Origin: Thermothelomyces thermophilus ATCC 42464
Taxonomy: Eukaryota; Ascomycota; Sordariomycetes; Sordariales; Chaetomiaceae
DNA length: 64,000 bases
NCBI RefSeq assembly: GCF_000226095.1
Contig: NC_016477.1
Coordinates: forward strand, 1,860,001-1,924,000
Reading direction: 5' to 3'
Each line of letters begins with the position of its first letter. Position 1 is the first letter of the stretch. Positions 24,401 to 35,169 of this stretch are shown piece by piece. The notes under the pieces are model-generated. The model ran no database searches. It had not been told where the DNA came from and saw nothing but the letters and a program-made list of their open reading frames with translations. A program made the position numbers and the translations under genes.

Positions 24401-24635
24401 ACGCTCGCCGGCGGTAGAAATCCTCGCGATACCTGTGGGAATGGTGGCGGATGTAAGGTTCTAGGTAGGACGACAGGCGGCCGAACTTATAACCTCGTGT
24501 TTGCTGCCGATTGCCATGGGAGACGGTGGCGCTCCCAAGCGAGCCGAGAGCGACGGGCCGGATGGACTTGGGCTGCCGACCGCGACGGGCGACGGTAGAA
24601 GCGATACTCAAAGACATGGTGAGGGGCACATTCAA
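21465..24635 (-). CDS. EPDG-repeat protein, putative mitochondrial, 1056 aa
   Basis: This is one long intron-free frame. The N-terminus (MSLSIASTVARRGRQPKS from the second Met at 24617) is basic and hydroxylated with no early acidic residues, like a mitochondrial presequence. A conserved block with LEPYIRHHSHRYRE, DNQSLAEYAKSTIQRVVHNY follows. Residues about 300-760 carry 14 copies of an EPDG motif, mostly as (R/A)SHEPDGKY, spaced roughly 28-35 residues apart with an ELxKYGAVR-like lead. Residues about 900-985 form a second conserved block (YKVLVYDPTTECIRTAE, LLRISNPAKFFPHFGPLQ). A C-terminal transmembrane helix (AMGAACLAGSAYSVGVV) ends near the C-terminus. I recognise this as a fungal protein class of unknown function. 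The position of the helix suggests inner-membrane anchoring (inference). Frames on the plus strand here are shadows of the repeats. Confidence 0.75.
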   Translation of the reverse strand: MNVPLTMSLSIASTVARRGRQPKSIRPVALGSLGSATVSHGNRQQTRGYKFGRLSSYLEPYIRHHSHRYREDFYRRRAWDNQSLAEYAKSTIQRVVHNYWSPECRGRFGAGRYLNTDAAPKKTPDNPTGVRPGQNIEDAERGPLEHLLFGDAKSQSAKNTGRSGQEDANSDYVIDPITNRKVPRKTVDTSYSTADRGAEIPVRTTMPYRSQFGSLRPPEVDKTRTPVFSDSPTSGTQKLPFVNHYGTPHGTLLDTLNLEHKEVRWHRDDTIASATSMAASWSRSSDVPEYPDLHRYTAVRYQEPDGKPADKQSAQKPADLAKYGPVRAHEPDGKYKAESAAPAKPEDLDKYGPVRAHEPDGKYKIESKAAVEPQELDNHGVIESHQAEAEANDRAESSVSSEELGKYGAVRSHEPDGKYKLDSESPVNPEELAKYKAVRSHEPDGKYKLESESSVDPAELKQYGAVRSHEPDGKYKLQSESSVDPEELRKYGAVRSHEPDGKYKLEAEGTSSVDPEELAKYGAVRSHEPDGKYKDAAEYIETPDEAELAAYRKPVLAHEPDGLYAANHVQPEYDAEELAKYQQPFFSHEPDGKYAASYVEPPRDEAELFKYGAFRSHEPDGKYAANYNEEKPDPGELATYGPYRSHEPDGMYALRNNVSVSPAETQRYRAFRSHEPDGKYAPEAQAAREAQDLANHEAFTYEDAETRPLPRSEPSKNPPDIEGYGTLRHHQTSAPTEANSAYEDYDPEELRKYQAVLWSEPDGKPVETDGTGQTLVEDSPIGDTAKQEQKPFRRKVQELMAQAAAESDALEADKQATQEANIKNNRDQKRRHLTGNYVRDFPEEFSKSWATEIPQASSSPLSLEQKSSESTIQPALDRYNSKDSGDGRLSSSRKSDPTSPVLYKVLVYDPTTECIRTAETASTVRESTAPLTPAEILLRISNPAKFFPHFGPLQAQGFEMVSGSGDVLIFRKVRDAVPAAAEATSSTPHASAAAAAPIGEERTPPPAGIVGRKGKRSLPKKVAMGAACLAGSAYSVGVVSEYFRNGGIDGTGPKGF
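22350..23745 (-). repeat. Tandem coding repeats (EPDG motif)
   Basis: Degenerate repeats of roughly 85-110 bp encode the 14 EPDG motifs. The central five copies (about 23040-23410) are nearly identical at the protein level (GAVRSHEPDGKYK). Copies at both ends diverge, and two positions in the series (near 23490 and 22480-22560) have lost the motif. Confidence 0.85.
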
Positions 24636-27470
24636 AGCACCAGTAACATGCTACTGGCGAGAGCTGAGGCTACCTGGCGTTCTACATACTCGTCAGTAAA
24701 TGCGAGAAAGGCTGTCGAGGTAGGAGAGCATTGGGCAACGGAACGCGGTTATGCAATGATGGCATCAGCCATGGCGGCGACACGTGGGAAACCGTGGAAC
24801 CCTGCTAACGACTTACATGACGAAGGCCACGATTGGCCAAGACTGATGTCATGGGAGAGCGTGCGCTCGAAGAGAAAAAAAGAAGATGGTGACGCGGATG
24901 TTCACGAGAAAGTGAAAATGGAGCTTGTGGTAAATGAGAGGAGGACGGGGAAGGAGATGCTCGAGTAATTAACTGCGCGTTTTCTGGTGCTGACTTTGGT
25001 GCCTCAAACATGAGGGATCGTGGACTTCCTAAGGTTGGTTTGCCTTGCCCGGGCGATGATCGCCCCGCCTGAATGCAGTGGGTCGCCCGAGAGAGCCAAC
25101 CAGCAGGGCCGCTTGTGCCGGTCGCCGTCCCTGATTTGACGGCTGCGGTTATCACGGCTTGGAAGACCCTGAAAACTAGTGGACCCTTTTTGGCCACCAG
25201 CCACTGACGTCGCGGAAGGCTGCCGGGAAGTCTGCGGGGTAGCGCAGCAGCCTGACACTGCCGGCGGGGCCTCACGCGAGCGGCTCACGATGATAGCCAT
25301 TCAGAGGAGGGGTCAGCCACAACGTGTCCATCGAGGAAAGAACACGGAGGAAGTCGCGGGTGCCACTCAAGAATGATGGGTTTTTGAACCTGATTGACTT
25401 TTGTTCCTGTCGTTCAAACTCGTCATCGGTTGCTCCCGCCCGCGGGACACAAGAACGCGGAGCAGCCAACCCGAACCCTAAAGCTCCTTAACAGGCAGGC
25501 GTGCTCCTTCCACCTCGTACATAATTACAGAGTACACCACCAACTCACAGGACCCCTTTCACAACGGTGTAACCATTTTTAAAACCCCACAGAAACTATC
25601 CATACTTCAAACCGCCAGGATGCGTGTTGCATTACACTAGTTTCGAAACGTCTCTCGTGGTCTTCGTGGTCATGCTGACTGTTCAGGGGTTGAAGGTAGG
25701 TCCCACCTTTATGATGTCATCTTGCAGGCGCCACCCTAACCGCTTTGGGCGACTCACAATTGCGGCATCCGCAATCATGCGATTTTCACCCACGGCCTCC
25801 CTGCCAGTTTCACAGCATCGCCGCCGACACCGCCAATTATCAAGAGAGTCTCCCGTTTCACAATTACGGATTTGGAGCGTGTCTATTCCACCCGGGCGGT
25901 CACGCTCAAGGAATGGGCCGCACCTTCACCTGCAGGATCCTCGTCTCCTGGGGTGAGTAGCATGGTCTGCCGAGCATCAACTAAGCAACTTGTGGCCTCG
26001 TTACCACACATATGGAGGCAACGTGCATCTATCTGTGCGTAGCGGATCAGGATGGTTGCTGCTGGAAAGCATGTCCGACTGCTTTCACTAGGAGCCACTC
26101 GCAAAACTAACTTTACCTTATGCTTACACAAAGATCTTCGTTCGACAAGGATCCCACATGTGCCGCTCATTTGTAAATCCACCTGGCGAGTAACCCAAGT
26201 TTATCGTCGCTACAGGCCTAACGGCAAGTTCCTGTTGTCTTATGTCCCTGGTGAGGTTTCCGACGAGGATTCAGCGCTGCTCAGTCCTTGTACTCTGACT
26301 GGTGACGGCGCCAACACCCTGGTAGTCGAAAGAGGAGAGCTGGCGTATCGATGACCGCGTAAGCGTTTTCCGGGCATCACAATACCTCCACAGAGTAGGT
26401 TTTAAAGGGTGATCTCCGCGGACTGGCCTCAAGCGTGTCATGTCGAGTTCTTTCGAGACCTGGCAACCATTGTGCTGTATATATGGATGCTTGCGGCGGG
26501 CGTTGTCGATGGGAATAGTTGGTCGGTCATTGCGCTGTGACGACGTGGGAACTGGCTATTGAGAATGGGCAACTGGGGCCGTAGACGCATCGTGGGAGTG
26601 TAAATAACACCGACAGTATCGGCTTGGCACTCTTTTGGCGGTAGGGGAAAGAACGGATGAGAGCAGATAACAGTGGTTGAATGAACTGTATGTAAAGGTT
26701 GATAGGGCGAAGTCCTTGGAGTTCTAGACTTTCTCGCGGCTTTTGCTGCAAGCACTGGGATCCAGGCACACGGAAGGGAAATTTGCCAACAACTTGGTAC
26801 ACAGGGTCTACTTGGTATCTTTTACATAATGTGGCTCGAGAGGATGATGCGAAACACGTACCGGATTACTTCAGTCTTTGGTTGAACTGCGTAAGTATTG
26901 TTACGGAGCGTATTGTTACAGCTGCGTAATCATTCACTCGGCCAAATGGGTCATCAATCGTGCCCCGCATCACGTGGCTCTTGTATCCTGGAAAGAGCTT
27001 GGACGCTTTCATTGCCCCGCCATCGTGTTGCCGCCGAATCAGTCACGCCGAACTCTTACGCTGTAGCAGGACAGGAGCTGTCGCAGGAACTGCAACCGCG
27101 CTGAATTGGGACTTGCTGTAGGCTGTCGTTATCAGGTCCATGGGGGCGTCTTCACAAATAGCTCACAAAGAGCCCTCCTCGAGAGTTCATGTATGCTGTG
27201 CGCATCAATTGCGACACTGAAAAAAGACGGCGGGCTAAGCTTCCAGTAGTCGCAGCAGAGCGGATCGGAGGGGTACTGTTGTTTCTGATGGAGGCGAGCC
27301 GTCTCCTTTTGTTCTAGGGTATGGGAATATAATTACCCCTAAACATGACTTGCGAGGAGCTGACGAGTATCCTTCAGTTACCAAGGAGTCCTCTTTCTCT
27401 TTATTCGCCCCGGAAACCCCCGATCTCATACCCTTCCGAGGCTAGACCGCGCCCACCTCGATCCAAGACA
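24636..27470. other. 2.8-kb divergent intergenic region, no gene recognised
   Basis: The region separates two divergent genes (the EPDG protein and LTN1). All frames are under about 160 codons, overlap one another on both strands and match nothing I know. It may hold both promoters and a non-coding transcript. The 150 bases before the LTN1 start are pyrimidine-rich. Confidence 0.45.
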
Positions 27471-30400
27471 ATGTTCACGGGAAGCAAGGTGGCCCATGGG
27501 GGCGGATTTGGCGGCTTCCGCAGCTCGTCGACATCACTTTCCTACCTCGCCCCGCCTCCTGATTTCACTGGGATCCCCCATGAGGTCGTGGTTGCCTACA
27601 AGAACCTCACCAAAAAGGACAGTACAACAAAAGAGAAGGCATTACAGGACATACTTGGCTACGTACAAACCCTTGGCGCTGAGGGTCGGGTTCCGGACGA
27701 GCCAGTGATAGACGTATATGTTCGTTGTTTCTTCCGAGCCATTCCCGTCTTGAACGCCGCCCTAACCGGTGCGTAGATCGAGCTATACCCTCGACTATCC
27801 GTCGACGACTCCGCCCGCGTCCGAGAGCTCTCGCACCAGCTGCTCTTCCATCTTCTCAACTTGGCAAAGAAACGCATGGCGAAGAAGCTGCCCGCCTTTG
27901 TCGGACCATGGCTAGCCGGAGCCTTTGACCGAGACAAGCGCGTGCTGAAAGCCGCTGCCGATGCGCTTGCCGCGTTTCTACAAACAAAAGAGAAGGAGGA
28001 AGCATTCTGGAAGGCGGTTCAGGGCCGAGCCCTCGAGTTTGCGACGGAGGCGATCAAAGAAACTCCAGATACTCTGAGCGATGAGAGGGCAACCACGAAA
28101 CAGGACTCGGACGCGAAATACTACCGCGTTGTCGGTGCCAGCCTAAACCTGGCCCTGAACTTGATGCGGAAAGGTGATGTTGGTGTACTCAAAGACGGAT
28201 TGGCTGGCTATTTGGAGGTGGACGCACTGTGGACAATGTCAACAGCCGACGATGCATTTGTGCGGAGAGCTTTTTATCAGTTCCTGGACACACTTCTGAC
28301 CATCAGGCCTGACATCTTGGAGCCGCGGCTACAGCAGGTTGGCAAGGCGCTCGTTGCAGACAGCATGAAAAAAGGTCAGCCAGGTTCAGCAACCGACCTC
28401 CTGAAGGTCCTGATCTCCTTGACAAAGCGCTTCCCGCAGGTCTGGGGCACTCAGAAGCACCCGCTGCAGCGACTGCAGCAGTTCGTCGCTCAGGGTTCTC
28501 AGGGCGGAGCAGAAGAGTACTGGCAATCCTTGGATCAGCTCCTCCAGGTCCTCCCCAAGAAAACGCCCTCTCCCGAGGTGGTATCGACCTTCCTCGGCTT
28601 CATGCGCAAAGGGATTGCGGAGAGGCTCGAAACCCGTACGAGTCGGTACAGGGCCTTTCAGACTTATGCGCGCGTGTTCGAGGTCTTTCTTCACGACTTG
28701 CCTCTCACCACAAGTCTCCTCGAAGAGAACCTCTCCAGCGTCAGTCGACAATACCTCCACCCCACATCCGAATCGTCGCTGCCGTCACCGCCACGACCCG
28801 AGCCTCTCGCCGATGCTTGGATGATTGTATCAAGGCACTCGGATGACGAAACGTGTGGAGCGGTGAAGGAGGAGTGGCACAAGTTGGGAACTGCGTTCCT
28901 CTCTCGCATGTCCAACTCGCTGCCCGAGGTTTCCGCGGGGTACCAGAACTCCCAAACATCCATTGCTTCGGAGGGAGAGCGGTGGTTTGCACTCGCAGCC
29001 AACGTACTTTCTCGGGAGGGTGGCGAGCACACGTCGCTCTTCAGTGTCATCGCGGAAACGTCGACTAATGTTTTGCGTGGGGCTCTGGACCTCTTGACCA
29101 GGCGAAACTTCAAGCCCTTCGGGGCTGCCGCTGTCATCCAGTCGGCATTCAGACACTGCCCTCGTCTCTGCGCCGAAAGCAACCTCCTAGCGTCTCTCTA
29201 CCCAGCCGACCAAGCCGAAATTTACGGCACCGTCGTTGCGTCCCCGTCGCTGCCCTACTTAGTCTCGGGCCTGAACACGCTTTCAGAGGGGTCACACGGC
29301 CAATTTGAGAAGGTTTGGGTTTCACTTGTCGAGGCAGCCCTTCGCCTTCCCGATCGCCCATCCACAATATCAGCTATTAGGGTGTTGATTGGGATTCCGT
29401 CTGTTGCCACATATTCCCAGAGCCTTACTGGCCTTCAGAGTTTCTCCGTCTCGGCTTGGAAAGAGTATGCAGATGGCGGAAGCCAAGCGGGATTGCAGGA
29501 TCTATGCGAGGCCACATTATCTTACGACACCCTGGCGGAGGAGTCACTGGACGCCGTGGTAGCCGGCGTCATATCCAGTCTTGAAGCCCCAGAGACGGCA
29601 GGTCCCGCTCTTGTTGCCCTCGAGTTGGTCCTGAAGAAGAAGCCGGAGCTCTTGTCATCCAAGGACGATCTCCACGTGCGGCTTGTTACCATTCTTCTCG
29701 CTCTTACTGAGCTCTCCGAGCCCCGATTGTCCGAGAAGGCAAAAACATTAAGACAACTCCTCGGAGCGCCACCATCTGGGCAGAACCCCGTCACCAGAAT
29801 CTTGGAGCAGCACCTTAGCGATGCTAACCCGTCCTCTCTCGAAGTTGATACTTTGGTCCAACAGGCGTTGTCAGCCCTGAACTCAGGCTCTGTGCCCGCC
29901 GACGACATCTTTCCCAGCTCGACTGTCTGGATGAAAGAGCTCTCTCCCTTTCTCAGGCGGCCTCCGCCTCCATCATTGTCATTGACAAGCAGCATGGGTG
30001 GTGCATACTTTCTGGTCCAGGGAGATCCAAACGCAAAACCTCCGAGACCGCGCCGGGATAGCAGCGGGCGTTCGGTTCCCGCCAGGATGGCTCTGTTCAC
30101 AGCCAAGCTCCTCTCGTCTGGCGTCGCCTTGTCCTCGTTACCGCCCGAGTTCCAGCTGGAACTTGTTTTCCTGCTCTGTCTCACGGAAGCCATTTACGAA
30201 GATCAACTGTCCGCAGCTCAGACTGAAGGCTTGTGGGCTCAAGGCTCTGAGAGCGAGCCGGACGCCCGAGAGTTTCTGGATCTGAACTCTGCAGCTGTTC
30301 GAGCTGTCCTTCAAGTTTGTGGGGATTGGAAAGACTGGGACATGTCAGGAAACTCGCTCGTAGAGCGTCTGATCAACTTCATGCTCCACGAGGCTGTCGG

Positions 30401-32495
30401 CCTGAGCGCTGCTGCGTTCTACGCCGCGAAATCTCTGAGTTCCCTCTTCCAGCTCCTGGTACAGACCCACGGTGGGCCGCCTGCAAATCTCGAGAGCTGG
30501 TTGCTCAAGTTGGGAATCATGAAAGCGGCCCCTAATACGAGCTTGGCCACGGCTGCCTTCCTTACAGGCTTTGGAGAAGCGCTTGCTTCTTCCAAAGTCA
30601 CCGCAAATTTCTGTGCTCGTCTCATCAGCGAGCTACCGGGATTTGATGGCGTCTCTGACCGATTTCCCCGGGCCCTACCATCCTTGGCTTTGCTCAATCT
30701 CTGCATGGACGTCTACGAGACCGGGGCGGTTCCAATCGAAACGCGCAAACAAGTTCTCGCCCTCCAGCAGCTGACACGGTGGACGGGTGCTCCAGAGGAA
30801 CTTGGTTACCAGGCGGCCGCCGAAACCTGCAAGGCCATTTCTCGTCTTCTTCCGGGAACTAAGGATACGTACGGGCAATACTGGGAGCAGGCGATCGAGT
30901 ACTGCCTCTGGCTGTGGAACAAAGCCGCCAAGGACAAGCATGAGGAGCGGCTGTCATATATACACGCGTCTTTGAAGTTGATGCAGGCACTCCACGCTGT
31001 CGATGAGCCGAATGACGACCTCGAGGAAGCCCTGGCGAGCCACCGGGATGCTGAGACTTCAGCGCTCATTGCTCTCCTGGGCACCCCACAGGAAGCGACC
31101 TCGAGCCTGCCAAGTCAACTCGTAGACGCGCTCATCGCACGGGCCGTGGCCAAGATTCCAAATGTGCCCCTTGCGGATCTCGGCGACATGTACGAGGCCG
31201 TCGCATCCGGATCCCGCGAGATCCAGAGAGCCGCATTTGGGTTGCTGCACAAGGCCCTGCCTGCAGCCCAAGAGGACATCAATCTTGCAGTCGTGCTGGA
31301 CAAGAAAGGTATTTTTTTTGTCCCGTTATTCTCGCGAAGGAAAAGCGAACCATTCTGACCTCTATAGCCGCTAATCTTCCGGATGAGTTGCTGTCCCTGC
31401 TTCTCAACGCCCCGAACCCCGAAGACTACACCGACGAGGACTTGGCTCAGTTCCCTGTCGCGATACGCTCGTACCTCCTCGCCTGGCACCTCGTGTTCGA
31501 CGCCTACAGCAAGGCCTCCTTTAGGGTCCGCAATGACTACACGGAAAACCTCAAGAGCGGCAAGCATCTCGACCCCTTGCTCCGCTTCCTGGCCGATGTG
31601 CTCGGCCACGCTCTTGGTCGGGCGCTTGATCTTGACAAGGAAGGGTTCACGGCGGAGCATATCCGCTCTTACAGCATCGACCTCGCCGACTCAGAGCCGG
31701 CAGAGCGGGACATGAACTGGCTTCTGATCCACCTCTTTTACCTGATCCTCAAGTACATCCCCGGGTTGTTCAAGATGTGGTATCTGGATTGCGCTTCAAA
31801 GCAGACCAAGAACGCGATCCAGTCGTGGATGGAGCGGTTCTTCTCGCCCCTCATCATTTCGGACGCCCTAGACGAGGTGGTCGAATGGTCATCCTCGCAG
31901 GAGGCCGGAGATGGGGACACTGAGGAGATCATTGTCAAGGTCAGCAAGACATCGCGAGAGATTACCGCGGGATACCCGGTGGACGACGATGCAGCCACTA
32001 TCTCCCTACGCGTGCCGACATCGTACCCGCTAGATCCCGTTGACGTGGTTAGCGTGAAGAGGGTTGCCGTCAAGGAGGACAAGTGGCAGTCATGGCTGAA
32101 GGCTACGAAGGCCGTGATCATGTTTGGCGTAAGTTTTTTTTTTTTCTTTTCCTCTCCCTCCTTTTCTTCTTTCCTTCTTTTTCGTCCAAGAGGGACATTC
32201 CTATGATGCTAACCGTACCCTACAGAACTGCAGCCTCGTTGACGGCCTGATGGCTTTCCGTCGCAACATCTCGCTCGCGCTCAAGGGCCAGGAGGAGTGT
32301 GCCATTTGTTACTCGATTATCGCCCAGGATAAGACGATCCCGGACAAGAAATGCGGTACATGCAACCACTTCTTCCACAAGGTGTGCCTGTATAAGTGGT
32401 TCCAGAACAGCGGCAGGAATACTTGCCCGTTGTGTCGGAACGGGATTGACTATCTGGGTTCGGATACCAAGAGGAGTCGGCCGGAGCATGAGTAG
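27471..32495 (+). CDS. LTN1: Listerin E3 ubiquitin ligase (ribosome quality control)
   Basis: I infer exons 27471-27719, 27777-31308, 31368-32128 and 32226-32495, giving 1603 aa, the usual size for the family. Listerin binds stalled 60S subunits and ubiquitinates nascent chains trapped in the exit channel. The N-terminal domain is recognisable by SSTSLSYLAPPPDFTGIP, VVAYKNLTKKDSTTKEKAL and, across intron 1, VYIELYPRLSVDDSARVREL. A long HEAT-like helical body follows. The C-terminal RING-CH lies at residues 1539-1584 (CAIC, CGTCNHFFHKVC, CPLC). Intron 1 is 57 nt (donor GTTCGT, branch CTAAC, acceptor GCGTAG). Because 57 is a multiple of three it reads as coding with a TAG at 27774 if not removed. 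Intron 3 has a T-rich 5' end. All key zinc ligands are present. Confidence 0.9.
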
Positions 32496-33573
32496 CACCT
32501 GGATTGTTTTTCTCGGGGGGGGCTGGTTGCGGAGGAGCGTTATATAGAACAAAAGTCATAGATGGCTGAGCTGATGGGAAAGCTCAGCTGGAAATCATCA
32601 AAGCCATACACCAAGCCTTAAGTATGTCACGCCTTGCCTGCCATCTAATCACAGCCCAGCCGTCTGTCGAGTCCGTATGAACCTGGAATGTGTCTGCAGC
32701 CACGTATGTCCAGTGCATACATACCTACATCCAACGGCGGCTTCTCCAACGTCCAAGTCGCTTCTTGATCTCTTTCAACTCGAAATAGTTGGACGGCATG
32801 CCCCTCATTCGAGACTTTGGTCTAGATGGTTATCTCTTTCTTTCTTTAACACTGCTGTTAGCTTAGCACGTGAGCGCAAGCGGTTGGTCTGGCTGCGGCT
32901 GCTGGGATGAGAGCCGAGCAGATAGTTGAGCGGATATGCAGCTCTGCGAGCGGTCAGGCGGGGCGCAAACAGAAATGCAGGGAGGAGAGGTCGCGTGGCT
33001 CGATTCGATGGACGAACAAGACAGATCGGACGACGCCCATCGTGGTCTGGACTCCTGCGGCCACCAGCGCTACCGAAACTGACACGAGTTTATTCGCCGA
33101 ATCCTACCGAGTCGGAACAGTCATCTAAACGGATTCCCCAGCCACAATGGAGACAAAACAAAACAAAGCAAGAAGAATAATTCTGGGTTAAGGTTTGAGT
33201 TACTCTGTTGCCCAAAAGACGGCTTCTGCCGACTTGAGCGTCGTCCTTTTCGGCCTGACAGTTGAACGGAGGCCGATATGCTCTGGGTTCGGACGGAGCA
33301 AGCCGAGTCGGACCCGGCGCTGTTCTCAATTTGGTTATTGCGGGTGTCATCGGGCCACGGGGTGCGGGGCGGCCTCCACCGATAAACGGACGGATATCCC
33401 CGGATGTCGTGGATGTATGTACACTGCTGTACATATTGATTACTCTGCTAGAAGTACACAGGGGAATTATAAGAAAGCGCGTTCTCCTGGAACGTGTCAC
33501 ACCACCAACGGCCGCCTCTACTCATCTTCTCATCAGGTGTCTTTGAAAGGGGTTTCCATAGCCAGCCACCAAT
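32496..33573. other. Intergenic, no gene recognised
   Basis: This holds the LTN1 3' end and the promoter of the oxidase gene. No protein-like frame or RNA gene is seen. Confidence 0.45.
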
Positions 33574-34897
33574 ATGCCCACCATCGTCGTCCTCGGGTAA
33601 GTCGCCGACACCGGAGAACGGGCGCAGACTCACTAATTGACAGACGACAGCGCCGGCGTCAGCGGCCTTACGTGCGCGCTGCTGCTGGCGAAGCAGAAGG
33701 GCAACACCGTGACGGTCGTCGCAAAGCACATGCCCGGCGACTATGACATCGAGTACACCTCGCCATGGGCTGGTGCCAATGTCCTACCGTACGTTACCGA
33801 ACCACCCCCCCCCATCCCCCCACCCCCAGCGGGACAACCGACCCTCTCTACTAACGGGCAATGCCATAGAATGAACCTCGAGAAAGACAGCCGCTGGGAA
33901 CGCCGCACCTGGCCCGAAATGCGCCGTCTGGCGGCCGAGGTCCCCGAAGCCGGGCTGCATTTCCAAAGTGCGTTTGCTCCAATGGAACCCCATTGTTCAA
34001 CGCCTGTCTTCTCTTCGGGCGCTTAAGCTGACCTCTGCAATGCTGCAATGCACAAAAAACCGAACAGCCGCCCGCGTGCTCCGCCGCAAGGTCGACGTGG
34101 AAGCGGGTCTCAAGAGCGCCCTGGCGGACGGGCTGTTCCAGCTGTCGCCCTGGTACAGGGAGGTGATGGACAACTTCCGCGAGCTGCCGGCGTCGGAGCT
34201 GCCGCCGGGGATGCACTCGGGCGCCGAGTTCACGTCCGTCTGCATCAACACGGCCATCTACCTGCCCTGGCTGGTCGGCCAGTGCGCCCGCCACGGCGTC
34301 GTCTTCAGGCGCGCCGTGCTCAAGCACATCTCGGAGGCGGCCCGCATGAGCCACACGGGGCGGAGGGCCGACGTGGTGGTGAACGCGTCCGGCCTGCTGG
34401 CGTGCCGCCTGGGCGGCGTCATGGACGCCAAGGTGCAGCCGGCGCGCGGCCAGATCGTGCTGGTGCGCAACGAGGCGGCCGGCGTCATGCCCACGACGAG
34501 CGGCTGCGACGACGGGGACGACGAGGTCGTCTACGTGATGCAGCGCGCCCACGGCGGCGGCACCATCCTGGGCGGCACGTACCAGAAGGGCAACTGGGAG
34601 GCCAACCCGGACCCCAACGTCGCCGTGCGCATCATGAAGCGCGCGGTCGAGACGCACCCGGAGCTGACGGGCGGCAAGGGCATCGAGGCCTTGGACATCA
34701 TCCGGCACGGGGTCGGGTTGAGGCCGTGGAGGGAGGGCGGGGTCAGGCTCGAGAAGGAACTGATCGACGGGACGTGGGTTGTGCACAATTACGGCCACGC
34801 CGGTTGGGGCTATCAGGGAAGTTATGGTTGTGCCGAGAGAGTGGTGGAGCTAGTGGACGAGATCGTAGGGAGGACGAAGTGCGAGTCAAAGTTGTGA
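33574..34897 (+). CDS. D-amino-acid oxidase, peroxisomal
   Basis: The inferred exons are 33574-33596, 33651-33788, 33870-33967 and 34068-34897, giving 362 aa. The enzyme oxidises D-amino acids to 2-oxo acids with FAD, releasing H2O2 and ammonia. A split first exon of 23 nt encodes MPTIVVLG, and the FAD-binding GAGVSG is completed only after the first intron. Further family blocks are YTSPWAGANVLP, ERRTWPEMRRL, FTSVCINTAIYLPWLVGQC, VNASGLLACRLGG, PARGQIVLVRNE and, near the C-terminus, RHGVGLRPWREGG and HNYGHAGWGYQGSYG (substrate/FAD loop). The protein ends in SKL, a canonical type 1 peroxisomal signal. Because exon 1 is so short, automatic predictions could start downstream and lose the FAD motif. 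A D-aspartate oxidase specificity cannot be excluded. Confidence 0.88.
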
Positions 34898-35169
34898 ACT
34901 CAAATGGCATGCCAATGGTATACTATAAAGAAAAATATTGGTATAACCGAACCCCAAAAAAACCACCTCGAAATTTGTGTTTAGTTGTCAACTTGATTCA
35001 AGGAAGGAGTGGTTAGACAAAGCATATGTTACCAACACAGTGGAAGGCCAGAACCCAGCACCTGCTGCCACCTGCCAAGAGCCGACGCTTTCTCGCCCAG
35101 GTCCCTGTAATTCATAATTACTTGCATTAAGCTTCGTGTCAAGCTCCAGCGCAACGCGTCCACAACGGC

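Noticed and set aside
27774-27776. Premature stop in LTN1
   Set aside because: It lies at the acceptor of a 57-nt intron with donor GTTCGT and branch CTAAC. Splicing restores the conserved VYIELYPRLSVDD.
33851-35016. Long frames of 315 codons (minus) and 322 codons (plus, another phase) over the oxidase
   Set aside because: GC-rich codon third positions suppress stops in the other frames. Only the D-amino-acid oxidase frame shows family motifs.
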